Positions 37,399 to 47,865 of a DNA stretch of 64,000 bases are shown piece after piece. Numbering within the stretch: position 1 is the stretch's first letter; the number at the start of each line of letters is the position of its first letter. The position numbers and the translations under genes were made by a program. This DNA is from Nannochloropsis oceanica (Eukaryota > Sar > Eustigmatophyceae > Eustigmatales > Monodopsidaceae). The stretch covers positions 1,321,001 through 1,385,000 of the forward strand of contig CP038117.1 of the NCBI GenBank assembly GCA_004519485.1, written 5' to 3'. The notes under the pieces were generated by a model. It was not told the origin of the DNA. It saw only the letters and a list, made by a program, of their open reading frames with translations, and searched no databases.

Positions 37399-38177
37399 TG
37401 TGTTGCCTAGGACTCAATGTCTGGTTTGCGTCGGTGCGCGTGCCTTGCCTTCGTCCTACCACACCACCTCAGAAGTGCTCTCTGCCTTGACGCCGCCGCT
37501 TAGAGGAGGTGATACAACAAAACAAATGCAGTCCACTGTGGTGGAGAGCGAAAAGAAGCAGAAATGCGTGAATTACACGAAGATGAAACAGTGCCTCATG
37601 TCACTTGTCAAAAAAGCCAAATCAAGCCACACAAAAACAGCAAATCTCGTCCGCCCTCCATCGCTTTTGTTGCTTTTATCTCCTCCCCCCGGCCAGCACC
37701 AAATCCGAGCTGTAAACAACGTCACGGCGCAAGCGCAAGACTTGCTCTGTGGCATCGTGTGTGTGGCGCACGTCGATGTTCTGTTGCGCATGGAAAGATC
37801 ATGGCATTACTTATTTGCATTGCTTGTCGCTTTGCTGCCGCTACTTGTGGCAGGCGCACTTGCCTCTGTAGAGTGCACTCTTAGGGGAAAGGGCTTGCCA
37901 TGGTGCGTGCCGAAGCAGGCCGACATTGTACCGTGCAGAATATCACTTCGTCAAGGCACTCAAGTCTTATGCAATTGGATCATCTTACGGCTTTTAGTGC
38001 TCTGTAGATGAGTGTAAATGCGAAAAACTCCCTCCTAATCCCACTGCACTGGACAATCACAATCACACTTTCACTTATCCCCCATCCCTCCTCCTACCCC
38101 AAGCCTTCTTCGAGAAGCAACAGCGTTTCAAGTAAAGCCAAAAGCTTAAGCTGCGCATCATTTGTCACAAACCAAAT
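37399..38177. other. Divergent intergenic region
   Basis: About 780 bases between the M16 protease (-) and the small mitochondrial protein (+). A plus-strand open frame to 38011 runs antisense over the leader exon of the protease and has no family signal, so it is not called. Confidence 0.4.
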
Positions 38178-38399
38178 ATGTTTTCTTTCGCCATGCGCCG
38201 CCGGGTCATCCCCGCCGTCCTGCATCCCCGCTCCCTCTCCACTTATGGTGGTGGCGGGAGCACGGGAGGTGGGCGTAGCAAGTCCTGGATGGAGGAGTAC
38301 CCCTGGGTAAATCTCACATTAGGATTTCTGTTGGGGTATGTTGGGACAGTCTTTATCGAGCGGCGCATTCTCAAGCCGAAGCAGGCTGCCTTGCGCTAA
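38178..38399 (+). CDS. Small single-pass, probably mitochondrial, membrane protein
   Basis: Intronless, 73 residues. The first ~25 residues (MRRRVIPAVLHPRSLSTYGG from the second Met) are Arg/Ser-rich without acids, a typical mitochondrial presequence. A Gly-rich linker precedes WMEEYPWVNLTLGFLLGYVG, one membrane helix, followed by a basic tail (ERRILKPKQAALR). Size and layout resemble accessory subunits of respiratory complexes, but I cannot match a named subunit. Start could be 38178 or the in-frame ATG at 38193. Confidence 0.6.
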   Translation: MFSFAMRRRVIPAVLHPRSLSTYGGGGSTGGGRSKSWMEEYPWVNLTLGFLLGYVGTVFIERRILKPKQAALR

Positions 38400-38652
38400 G
38401 TAATGAGAGTTTATTAGAAGAAGTAGAGCGGACAGGAGAAACAAAGAAAGACCAAAGTAAAAGCGCAAAGCGCGGTGTAACAATCACGCTTGGACGAATA
38501 AGCGAAGCGGGCTATTATCACAGCAGTATTTGCATTTTTGAGATATTGATTTATTTACAACGAGTGTGCCAGGTGAGGAGGGGAGATAGGAAGGGGAGGA
38601 AGAGATGGGAGAGAGCGAAAGGACGGTGGCACTTTATTGCGTCTTTCTTTCT

Positions 38653-39729
38653 TTACATGTGTTCAAAATGCCAGGTAGGCACTAGCATTCCTTCTATTAG
38701 CTCTACAAACAATTCCGGTTTCAGCCCTCCCTTGATCAAGACATGCCGGATCACATGCAACAACTTCTCGTCGCCCTTGCTGGCCAGCACCACGCGTGGA
38801 ACCTCCTCCTCCTGTGCCACTCGGCCTTGGAGAGCCAAAGGGAACGTAGCCAGGCATTTGACTGTTCGTTTCTGTTGCGCTTTTTGTCCTTCCTGCCATT
38901 GAGGTTGCTGATGCTCTTCAGGCTCCTCCTTCCCCTCGCCGTCACTCGTTCTCATGCCCTCGCCTGAGGTCATTTCCGCCTCCTGCAACTTCTCCAGGGC
39001 ATGAGAGGCGTCTGCTAGGCAACGAATTTTTTCTAAAAACGATATGCGCGCCGGTGCCCGCCGAGCTTCGTAGACACACTCCCACGCCTCCCCCTGCTCC
39101 TCCTCTTTCTTCTTCCCTTCCTCCTCACAGACAGCAGCAGGGAACAAGAAGGGGTTTGCCCCTGCGGCAACCAGAACGACCACCACGTCTGATGCACCGC
39201 GCTCACAGGCCAAGGCCAGCGCCGTTTTGCCATTGCGATTCTGCGCATTCAGAAGTTCGTGCAAGCGTCCCCTCCCGCCACCCTCCCCGCTACGATTGAT
39301 GACTTCCAGAAGACACAGCAGCACCCCCGTCGCACTTGCCCCACCACATTGGCCTCCCCCCTCACCACCTCCACTAGGAGCCGAGGCCGCCGTAATCATA
39401 AAGAGAGTAGTACCGTACCGATTTCGCTGCCAAGGGTCTGCGCCCCGCGCCAGCAAGTAGGATGCCAGCTCCACGCGACCATCCCGGCACGCATAAAAAA
39501 GCGCCGTGTTATTATCAGGAGCTGTGGGCTCATCCACCATTGCCCGGGCAGCTTCCTCCACCTCTTCGGCAAAGAACTTCACAAGGGGAAGGGAGTTGGC
39601 CAAGACGCTTAGAACCAAAGGTGTGCGGGCTTGCCAGTCGTCCAGGTACAGGAGGTCGGGCTCGTGCTCGCATAGACTTTTGACTTTCATGAGATCCCCG
39701 CGGGAAATGGCAGAGTGGATCACGTCCAT
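38653..39729 (-). CDS. Ankyrin-repeat protein
   Basis: Intronless, 358 residues from the ATG at 39729 (MDVIHSAISRGDLMKVKSLC). At least three ankyrin units are readable: the N-terminal one ending PLVLSVLANSLPLVKFF, then NNTALFYACRDGRVELASYL and LARGADPWQRN, then NGKTALALACERGASDVVVV and LVAAGANPF. The second half is low-complexity and helical (Glu/Gln-rich) and ends in KPELFVELIEGMLVPTWHFE. Ankyrin repeats are protein-binding; no enzymatic domain is visible, so the role is unknown. The frame stays open upstream to 40098, but that part is antisense to the SAP-HNH gene and begins with a poly-Leu run from a CAG-type triplet tract, so the internal start is preferred. Confidence 0.75.
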   Translation of the reverse strand: MDVIHSAISRGDLMKVKSLCEHEPDLLYLDDWQARTPLVLSVLANSLPLVKFFAEEVEEAARAMVDEPTAPDNNTALFYACRDGRVELASYLLARGADPWQRNRYGTTLFMITAASAPSGGGEGGGQCGGASATGVLLCLLEVINRSGEGGGRGRLHELLNAQNRNGKTALALACERGASDVVVVLVAAGANPFLFPAAVCEEEGKKKEEEQGEAWECVYEARRAPARISFLEKIRCLADASHALEKLQEAEMTSGEGMRTSDGEGKEEPEEHQQPQWQEGQKAQQKRTVKCLATFPLALQGRVAQEEEVPRVVLASKGDEKLLHVIRHVLIKGGLKPELFVELIEGMLVPTWHFEHM

Positions 39730-39919
39730 TGCGTGACTTGAACTGATTGACCCCTGTCTGTGCCTTGCGGGGAGGGTGGGGATGTGATAAGCAGGCTTTT
39801 TCCGCGTGATGAGGCGCTCCTTTATCGATCTCGACCAGGTCAGGTCACTTACTCGTTGCCGCCGCTCGCCAAATAAACGAGACTCGTTTTGATCTCTAAG
39901 CACGATACCCACCCCATCC
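39730..39919. promoter_or_regulatory. Compact bidirectional promoter region
   Basis: Only 190 bases separate the preferred starts of the ankyrin (-) and SAP-HNH (+) genes. Both promoters and 5' UTRs must lie here or overlap the neighbouring coding region. Inferred from layout only. Confidence 0.4.
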
Positions 39920-41821
39920 ATGGACACAGGCATGGAGGAGGAGGGAAACGAGCTCGAGGAGGACGTCGAGCTGACGGGAGCAGCAGCCAGGGGTAAAGGA
40001 CGATTGGGACTAAGACGCCAACCAGCAAATTCCATTGAGGCTCTCCACAGCAAAAGCAGCAGCAGTAGCAGCAGCGGTGGCAGCAAGCGCAGCAGCATCG
40101 CAGCGGGAGCAGCAGCAGCAGCAGGAGACAGTGTATTTGCGGATCACTCGCACTCGCCCCACCTGTTCTTCCTGTCGTCGCCCGAGGACAATAAAAGAGG
40201 GCGGCGCTTGAGACGATTGAGGCGGCGACCGGAGCCCATGTCACCCCCCCCGTCCACGGCCATCATCTCCTTGCTTAACAACGACGACAACATAGATGAT
40301 CATGACAAGAAGGATGCGGAGGAATGGACAGAAGGCGAGTCAGCATCGGCAGCAGTTGGAGCGGCGGCAGCCGTGGGCACCCAAAGAAGTCCGATTGATC
40401 TCATTTCTCCCTCAAGCCGCCGAAGCAGCAGCAGCAGCCTCCTTGGCAGAACAAGCGAGACGCCTCCTATTCCTGCAATTGTCACAGAAAGTGGGGTTGG
40501 TATTAGCATGACAAAGGCGGCGGCGAAGATGACGCTGGAGGAAGAGGAGGAGGAAGAGGAGGAGTGGGGAGCGGACTGGGAGGAGGGAGGAGCAAGGGGG
40601 TTGCTTTCGTACGACGTGGACAGTGTGTTGGATAACGACCTGGAAGAAAAAGCAGAGTCAAAAGATGAGGACGAGGAGGAGGAGGAGGAGGAAGAGGAGG
40701 AGGAGGAGATAGAGGACGAGTACGCCTTCATAATTAACGATGGGGATGGCGATGCATTGCTGCAAACTGACAGCTCCTCCTCCTCCCCTTCATCGCTGCC
40801 CCAGCAATTTCTGTCCCTCCCTCCTGATTCCTCCTCTCAAGCCTTCATCCACCACCGCGATGTGGACAACAGTGACGAAGAAGACGACGGGGAGAATGAC
40901 GGCTTTGCCTCCCTCCCCGCTAGTGAGCTCCGCGCCCGTCTTCGCTCCCTCGGCCTTCCCGCCACAGGCCGCACTAAAAGCCTTCTCGCCGCCCGCCTCC
41001 GCTCGAGCTTGCGCGCGCAACGCTTGGCTGCTTTTCCCGTGGGTAGCACGGAAAGATACAGCGATAGGCGCGGTAAAGTTAACAAGGCTGATTTGCCCAA
41101 GGGGGCGAATGGACGAGCACTCTGTCGGTTGTGTCAGAGAGAGTGCCCCAAGAAGGTGAACACGTTCTGCTCGCCGGCCTGCGTGCATGAGCATCGGCTG
41201 CGGACGAGCGGATCGTATGTGAGGAAGTGTCTGTTGGTCAGGGACCGGGGAAAGTGCGCCTTGTGTGCGCTGGACGTGCATCAAATGTACTTGAAAGTGC
41301 GGCGGTTGATCTTGGCGCAAGGGTGGAGAGGGAGGGGAAAGGGGGCGAAGGGCAAGGAAGGAGGGTGGAAAGACAGTGTCTTGGGAGGGATGCAGGCGGT
41401 GGTGGATGAGGTGGTGGAGGGGACGGTCCTAGAAGGCAAGGTGAAGGTACGAGGGTTGAATACTAATGGCAGCAGTAGCAGCAGCAAGAAGGCCGTAGGA
41501 GGGAGTGGGAAGCAACAGCGTCCTCGGCGACCGTTCAACAGCGGGTTGTTCTGGCATGCTGATCACATTGTTCCAGTGGTGGAGGGAGGGGGGTTGCAGG
41601 GCCTGGAGAACTTTCGGATCCTATGCGTGGCATGTCATCAGACAGCCACGGCCAAGCTGAGGGAACGGCGTGCACAGGCCAAGCGTTCGGTGAAGCAGCA
41701 TGAAGGGAAGGAGGGAAAGGAGGGAAGAGAAGGAGAGGATGGAGAAGGGATTAAGGAAGAGAGCGGCGTGGCGGCAGTGGTGGATGCAGATGAGGTGTAT
41801 GGAATGGAGGTTGATGTGTGA
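39920..41821 (+). CDS. SAP- and HNH-domain protein (putative nuclease)
   Basis: Intronless, 633 residues. The N-terminal half is disordered: Ser runs from AGC triplets, then a long poly-Glu stretch. Residues about 330-365 form a SAP DNA-binding motif (LPASELRARLRSLGLPATGR, TKSLLAARLRSSLR). A Cys-rich segment follows (CRLCQRECPKKVNTFCSPAC, then HEHRLRTSGSYVRKCLLVRD), then RGKCALCALDVHQMYLKVRR and the HNH core FWHADHIVPVVEGGG ... LENFRILCVACHQTATAKLR. The HNH catalytic pattern (H-D-H ... N ... C-x2-C-H) is complete. The segment before it resembles the HNH module of ZRANB3-type proteins. Expected activity is metal-dependent DNA cleavage, perhaps in replication or repair; no helicase domain is present. 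The tail is Lys/Glu-rich. Confidence 0.82.
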   Translation: MDTGMEEEGNELEEDVELTGAAARGKGRLGLRRQPANSIEALHSKSSSSSSSGGSKRSSIAAGAAAAAGDSVFADHSHSPHLFFLSSPEDNKRGRRLRRLRRRPEPMSPPPSTAIISLLNNDDNIDDHDKKDAEEWTEGESASAAVGAAAAVGTQRSPIDLISPSSRRSSSSSLLGRTSETPPIPAIVTESGVGISMTKAAAKMTLEEEEEEEEEWGADWEEGGARGLLSYDVDSVLDNDLEEKAESKDEDEEEEEEEEEEEEIEDEYAFIINDGDGDALLQTDSSSSSPSSLPQQFLSLPPDSSSQAFIHHRDVDNSDEEDDGENDGFASLPASELRARLRSLGLPATGRTKSLLAARLRSSLRAQRLAAFPVGSTERYSDRRGKVNKADLPKGANGRALCRLCQRECPKKVNTFCSPACVHEHRLRTSGSYVRKCLLVRDRGKCALCALDVHQMYLKVRRLILAQGWRGRGKGAKGKEGGWKDSVLGGMQAVVDEVVEGTVLEGKVKVRGLNTNGSSSSSKKAVGGSGKQQRPRRPFNSGLFWHADHIVPVVEGGGLQGLENFRILCVACHQTATAKLRERRAQAKRSVKQHEGKEGKEGREGEDGEGIKEESGVAAVVDADEVYGMEVDV

Positions 41822-42237
41822 TAAAATGTTGTGAATATTAAAATGAGTAGTAGATGGTGGGTGTCAATCTAACTTTTGCCTCTCTGGGGAAGCCTTTTTC
41901 TGACTGCGCCACATTTCTTTCATTTTTTTCTCGGTACCCTGGGACATGTCAGACTCGTTCCACCAGCTGGCGATCCGATTTCTTCCCTCCCATGTGTGGT
42001 CACTTTCCTATTTCTTTCGCGGCTGCACTTGCTGTTCATTTTGTTGAAATAATGGGCTTCAAATGGCTGTTTATGCTGTCTTCCAGCCTTGATATGCAAT
42101 TGATCAAGACCAGAGTCAAAAATACACAAACGCACACCTGGCACAAATATACCACACAAACCCCATCTCACGCACCGCCGTGTCTTCACCCTCGGCTTTG
42201 TCTTTATCCATCAGAGTTCATATGCCTCAACCCTCCC
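41822..42237. other. Convergent intergenic region
   Basis: About 415 bases between the SAP-HNH (+) and CRAL-TRIO (-) stops; AT-richer, no supported gene. Confidence 0.4.
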
Positions 42238-43407
42238 TTATCCTTCTTTCCCTGTTTCTGGTTGAAAATTAGCATTCACGAACCCCAGCAGTGGTGCCCA
42301 CTCCTCCGCATGCGCCCTCTCGCCAAAGTCACGCCCGAAGGCCGGGAAGACAGCCGCAGATAAAGACGAAGAATCTATGACGCTCTCGATGCCGCGCAAG
42401 ACACAGGTGCTCGGGGAGAGACCCGCCGTGGCGAGGAGGGCTCGATGGCTGTCTTCCAAGGGCGTGGCCACGCCGTCAGCACCATCCTCAAGGACCAACC
42501 AGATCTTCCTACGCCAGTGCCTAGGCAAGAGACGCAAGGGCTGAAGGAAAGCAAGCGCCGTGGGGGAGAGAAAGCTGGGCACATTCACGAGGAGGATGCG
42601 ATGAACGAGGCCTGGGTAATGCGCCTGCAAAATGTGGCTCCAAATACGAACGGCCTTGCGAACGGCAAAGTCCGCGAAGAAGCCAGCGGAGGTCACGCCC
42701 GCAAGGGATAAGACGATCGTGATGCGTGGACGGGGGGGGCCTTGGGCATATTCGTCGTCCCAATTGTTGCGGCCCGGCCTCGGGTTCTTCTTCAGTTTTG
42801 TTTGCGTGTCTTCTTTTTCTTTCAGCTCTTCAATGCCCTCCATTCCTTTCGTGCTGCCCCCCCCCCTCCTGAGGCTACTGATCTCGTCATAAAGATAGTG
42901 ATCATAGCCATCGGAGAGATCCTCGTCCGACTGGTCCATGCACCGCACCACATACTCGCAAATTAAGGCCAGGTGCCGTGACCATGCTCCCGGATTCAAG
43001 CGAGCCTCCCTCAGGCTTGACCCACGCAGCTTTCCTAGCTCCTCGTACATCACCACATCACCATCCCGCGTCCGCCCCTGAAACCAACGAGGCCAAATGC
43101 GGAGGATTTGTGCAAATGCCGCTGGAGTAGGTGTCTCTCCCGTGTCGAAAATGTTGTCGACACGGTGGTGGTGGCGCCAACGGACAGTCGCGTTGTGCCG
43201 CTTGCGTGCTCGAGGAAAGTCCCCACCCTCCTCCTCCAGCAACATCTCTGAAATGTCCTCGTCATCTTCCGAGTCATAGCACAGGCTTCGCCCCCAGCCT
43301 ATACCGATGCCGATGGCGGGAGGAGTGGCGATATAGGGCGAGGAAGCCTTGACGAGGAAGGAAGGAGAATGGGCGTCGCCGGAAGGGCCTGGGGGCTTGG
43401 ATGCCAT
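42238..43407 (-). CDS. CRAL-TRIO (Sec14-like) lipid-transfer domain protein
   Basis: Intronless, 389 residues from the ATG at 43407 (MASKPPGPSG). The C-terminal half carries the CRAL-TRIO core: ITIVLSLAGVTSAGFFADFA, then KAVRIWSHILQAHYPGLVHR, ILLVNVPSFLSPTALAFLQP and KIWLVLEDGADGVATPLE. The 'D..G' of the usual VxDLxG strand is replaced by SLAG, and the 'INxP' strand reads LLVNVPSFL, as in Sec14 proteins. A predicted helical region precedes it (LALICEYVVRCMDQSDEDLS). Sec14 proteins carry phosphatidylinositol, phosphatidylcholine or other hydrophobic ligands between membranes. The frame is open up to 43596; the upstream part (MCHLPGHHCP) is Pro/Cys-rich and less convincing. Confidence 0.78.
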   Translation of the reverse strand: MASKPPGPSGDAHSPSFLVKASSPYIATPPAIGIGIGWGRSLCYDSEDDEDISEMLLEEEGGDFPRARKRHNATVRWRHHHRVDNIFDTGETPTPAAFAQILRIWPRWFQGRTRDGDVVMYEELGKLRGSSLREARLNPGAWSRHLALICEYVVRCMDQSDEDLSDGYDHYLYDEISSLRRGGGSTKGMEGIEELKEKEDTQTKLKKNPRPGRNNWDDEYAQGPPRPRITIVLSLAGVTSAGFFADFAVRKAVRIWSHILQAHYPGLVHRILLVNVPSFLSPTALAFLQPLRLLPRHWRRKIWLVLEDGADGVATPLEDSHRALLATAGLSPSTCVLRGIESVIDSSSLSAAVFPAFGRDFGERAHAEEWAPLLGFVNANFQPETGKEG

Positions 43408-44253
43408 GGCCGTTGGGATGGGGGTCGTGGGGACGGAGGGAGGAGAGGAAATACAAGCACATGCCCACGCCAAGCAGCCACATGGGACAGCAGGATAGGG
43501 CTCAGCATGGCTCGAGATAGTGCCGCTGGGCACATCGTTGCCACCCATGGGCGGGATATGCTGCGAAGGGCAGTGATGGCCGGGCAAGTGGCACACGCTG
43601 TCTGTGGCTGGGTATGTGCGTGGCGGAAAAAAGGAGGAAGGGTGTGTCAGAACAGCGAAGATGGATGTGCCAACGCCACTTAGTTTGATAATATGGGGTA
43701 AGATTCGTACGTACGCGAGCCACGTATTGTTTGCGTCACTTTAAAGCGTTGAGGAACAATGTGTTATGCATTCTTGCTTTTTGGGAAAAGCATGAAACGT
43801 CACCCGTGACGCCGACGCGAGCAAAGCGACGTGTAGTGTGGAGATAAGCTGTCACATCGAATTTGCATCCCGCACCTGAGTGTTCCTCCGGAAGTTATAT
43901 CTGCCTGCCTCCGCACGATAGGAAGGAACGTGAAAAAAGCAGAGCGGGGAAATGCATGTCTTCGGCGATCAACCACAGCAACTGCTTGCTGTCCGGGCCC
44001 ACTCTTCTCACTTGAAAGTAATTTGCCGGGCGCGCCCGGTGGTTAAGTCCATAAGTGGTCCTCACAAGCAACACTTTTTTCGTTGGTCCGTGCAGTTAGC
44101 AAGAAAAGTGCTCCAGGCATTGCCTTCTATTACCTTCGATACAATACTGGTCGCGGTTGTTTGCTCATGAATTCGTCTGACTCCTTCTCTTCCCATTCCA
44201 CTGACTCCACCACAATACAATCCCCGTGATACAGCCAAACGCACACAGTTAGC
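43408..44253. other. Divergent intergenic region
   Basis: About 850 bases between CRAL-TRIO (-) and the first carboxypeptidase (+). Contains a 14-base perfect palindrome (ccgggcgcgcccgg, 44026-44039). No gene supported; presumed promoters. Confidence 0.4.
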
Positions 44254-47200
44254 ATGAAGGTGACAACTTTCTCCACTTCTAATAGCTGGGCGCTGAAGTT
44301 TGCGAGCCTGGGCCTTTTGCTTCTGCAAGGTAATTACTGACTTGAATGCATGTTTACACGGTATGACCCCAACCCACTTACGTCCCTGTTCAACGCGCAC
44401 TATATAACCACAGCCACCATCAGTGTGGCAACTACCTCAAAAACGTCACGCGTGTGGGCCACACCGGAGGGGCATCATTTCCAGGGCGTGCTCACGGGCA
44501 GCGCCGGTACGTGTGTGCGTCTGTTGGCGGGCATATGGTTTGAAATTGGATCTCACAGGAGGAGACCTGTGATATGGTATTATTGCGAGCAGGAGGAGGG
44601 CTCAATCTGTCTTGAGATGCGCGCCCATCTCTTTTGTGCCTGGTGTGAGAGGGTCCTGCTTTCATTAAATTGAGATATCTTAATTATCGTCTTCCTCCTT
44701 CCCCCCCCTTTCTCAGTCAGGAGCGACTTGTGCGACGCCTCCGTGGAGAGCGTGTCGGGCTATTTCAATATCACAGGTACCCGAGACGCTGCCTACTTCT
44801 ACTGGCTGTTTGAGAGCCGTGGAGACCCGAGCTCGGATCCTTTGGTCGTGTGGCTAACGGGCGGGCCGGTAGGGAGCGAGGGAGGAGGGAGAGAGGGAAG
44901 AGGGGATAGGAGATAGGAGTAGGGTGGGGTAAGTAGTGACCAAGCGGAAACGGACGATCACACCATTGCCTCCCTCGCTCCCTCGCTCCCCCTGTATTTC
45001 CCCCTCCAAAGGGCTGCTCCTCTATCCTGGCTCTCTTCGTGGAAAATGGGCCCTGCTCAGTGAATGAATTCGGCAATGGCACGCTTCCCAACCCGTACAG
45101 CTGGAACTCCAACGCCAATATCCTCTGGATCGACCAGCCTGTCGGTGAGAAAAAGATGAGGGGGAAAGGGAGGGAAGGAGAGGGGAAGGAAGGGAAGGAA
45201 AGGGAAGTCGGTATTGTAGTTCAAGAAGAAAATGTTCATTCACCAGCCTTCCTCCCTCCCTCCCTCCCCCTCCCTTCGTCCCTCCCTCCCTCCTTCTCCC
45301 CAGGCGTCGGGTTCAGCTACGGGGAGAAAGAGGACTACATTGACGGGGAGGATGGGGTGGGCGAATACCTGTACCAATTCCTGCAGGCGTTCTACGAGGC
45401 CAACGAGAAATATCAGGAGCGGCCCTTCTTCATTTTCGGGGAGAGCTACGGAGGTGAGGGAGGGAGGGCAGGGGGAGGGAGAGGGTGTCACGAGAGTCAG
45501 AAGCTCGACATGACGGTGCCCACGTACTCACTCGCGCAATTTTGTTCGTGTTCTTGGGCTCCCCCTCCTGCAGGCCACTACGCGCCTGCTGCAGGGTACC
45601 GCGTGTGGCAAGGCAATCAAGCACCGGCCGAGGGAGACGTGCACATCAACCTGCAGGTAAGGGTGGAAGGGAGGGAGGAAGGAGTGGGGGAAAGGGAGGA
45701 CAAGGAGAGGGAGCAATTAATGATTTGTCACGCTTTCTGGCACCTCATTTCTCTCACCCTCCTTTTCCTCCTTCCCTCCCTCCCCCCTTTTGCCAGGGCA
45801 TCGGGATCGGCAACGGCCTGACAGACCCCGAGATCCAGTACGCGTACTACCCCCAGATGAGCTTCAATAACAGCTACGGCATTCAGGCGGTCGACGAGGA
45901 GACTTTCAAGGACATGCAAGACGCCGTGCCCACCTGTCTCCACCTCATACACCGGTGTGTGCGCCACTCCCTCCCTCCCTCCCTCTCTCTTCCTCTCTTC
46001 CCGTCTTCCCACTCTCCAGGGTCCCAAGGAGGGCTTTGCGCGCTCGGAGACCTGCTGTCTGAGGCTCCATCCCTCCTCTACACTCATCCCTACCTCCCTC
46101 CTTCCCTCCGCCCCTCCCAGCTGCCAGGTGGGTGGCGGCAAGGATTTCGCCTGCTCGGTGGCCCAGGTGTATTGCAACGCCGCCATCGAGTCCAAATACG
46201 TCGAAACTGGTGCGCGGGGGAGGGGGCAAGGGAAGGAAGGAGAGGTGTCAACAAGCTTGCGAAATGAGATATTGAAGAAATTTCGCTTCTCACTAAACTA
46301 CACCCTCCCTCCCTCCCTCCCTCCCTCCCTCCCTCCCTCCCTCCCTCCCTCCCTCGCCAGGCCTGAACGTGTACGACATCCGCATCCCCTGCGAAGTGCC
46401 GGGTCTATGCTACGACTTCAGCCACGTCGAGACTTTCCTGCAGGACCCGGAGGTGCGGAGGGAGGGAGGGAGGGAGGGAGGGAGGGAGGGAAAATTTTTG
46501 GGGGAAGAGGACTCGAGAAGGTGAGGAAGAATAATAATATTTTTGGACTCGAGCCCATATTCTCCTACTGGTAACAACAGGTTTTGTGTGCGCTGGGGGT
46601 TTCGCCTAAGGCGGGCGCGTGGGCCTCTTGCAACATGGAGGTAGGTCTCGAGGGAGGGAGGGGGAGGGGGAGGGGGGGAAGGACAGCAATGGTTCGGGCA
46701 GTAGTCTGGAGACCCTCTTTACTCCTTCCTCATGCATAGTATGTGTTCCCTTTTCCAGGTGAACAAGGACTTCCGCGCTGATTTCATGAAGGTGCGTTTC
46801 ATTTTCATTTCGCTCTTGCCCTCTCTGTGAATCACGCAGTCCTGACTCATCTTCACCCCTCCCCTCGTCATCAGCCCCATTCCGTGTTTGTCCTCCGTCT
46901 TTTTTTCTCTGCCTCTCACATCGATTTCACCTCCCCTCCTGCCCTCCTTGGACCCTACGTGTAGAACATGCAGGGCAAGCTGGTGCCCCTCTTGGAGGAC
47001 GGCGTGGATGTACTCGTTTACGCGGGCGATGCGGACTTTATATGCAATTGGTAAGTCGGAAGGGAGAAGGGAGGGAGAGAGAGAAGTAGGAAGGGAAGGA
47101 AGGATCAACGGGGAGATCGAAGGGCTGCCCCAGAGGAGAGTCGTCCACGGGCACTAGTCATGTGCTCTCCCGCTGACTACCTCCTCTTCCCTCGTCACTC

Positions 47201-47865
47201 CTTCCCTTGTCTCCCTCCCCGTCTCTCCTTCTCTACAGGTATGGCAACCAAGCCTGGACACAAGCGCTGCCCTGGGCGGGTCAAGAGGCTTTCCTGGCTG
47301 CGGAAGACACGCCCTGGACGCTGGATGACGGCACGGAGGCCGGGATGGTGCGCACAGCCAAGGGATTCACATTCCTGAGGGTTTACGGAGCGTAAGTGCG
47401 TTTGGGACTTAGGGACGTGATTGCATACTGGAGGGTGTATCGAAGAGAGGGCGATTACACATGGTGTGTGTAATGAAGAGAGGGGAGAGCGCAATGTGGG
47501 TGTTCTGCGGAGAGTGACTTGCATGTGGTGGTTGTAATGAGGAAAAACGATGGGCACCCCCAGCTCGCTTTGTTTATTCTCTCTACTGCATTCGTCTTGA
47601 TCACCATTTCTTCACAATATATCACACATACAATTTTCGCGCGGGCTCTGACAGAGGACACATGGTGCCGATGGACCAGGTAAGCAAGGAGAAAGGGAAG
47701 CGGAAGGAAGGCCGGACGGGGCATCGAATGAAAACGTTGGAGCGTGATATTGATACTCCCTCCCCATCTCTGCACCTTCGATTTTATTAACTCTTCCACC
47801 AACAGCCCAAGGCTGCCCTGGCGCTCGCCAACACCTTTGTCCATCAGCAGGCATTCGTGGTCTAA
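44254..47865 (+). CDS. Serine carboxypeptidase, S10 family (copy 1)
   Basis: Fifteen exons: 44254-44329, 44414-44506, 44717-44868, 45012-45144, 45304-45453, 45574-45656, 45797-45954, 46121-46209, 46361-46452, 46581-46640, 46759-46791, 46965-47050, 47239-47391, 47655-47679 and 47806-47865; 480 residues. A signal peptide (WALKFASLGLLLLQ) leads into CDASVESVSGYFNITGTRDA and YFYWLFESRGDPSSDPLVVW. The triad is intact: Ser in FIFGESYGG, Asp in [12 protein letters not shown], His in GAGHMVPMDQP. The oxyanion/GGPGCSS motif spans the exon 3-4 junction. S10 enzymes trim C-terminal residues at acid pH in vacuole/lysosome or outside the cell. It is followed 1.2 kb downstream by a paralogue in the same orientation. 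Confidence 0.9.
46305..46356. repeat. (TCCC)n array before the exon 9 acceptor of carboxypeptidase copy 1
   Basis: About 12 CCTC/TCCC units ending directly at the acceptor at 46360. The same intron starts with a GGGA/GGGG-rich stretch after the donor at 46210. Confidence 0.9.

Noticed and set aside
37157-38011. 284-residue plus-strand open frame
   Set aside because: It runs antisense over the leader exon of the M16 protease and has no family similarity.
39730-40098. N-terminal extension of the ankyrin protein beginning with poly-Leu
   Set aside because: Antisense to the SAP-HNH coding region; the poly-Leu comes from its AGC triplets. The start at 39729 gives a clean ankyrin protein.
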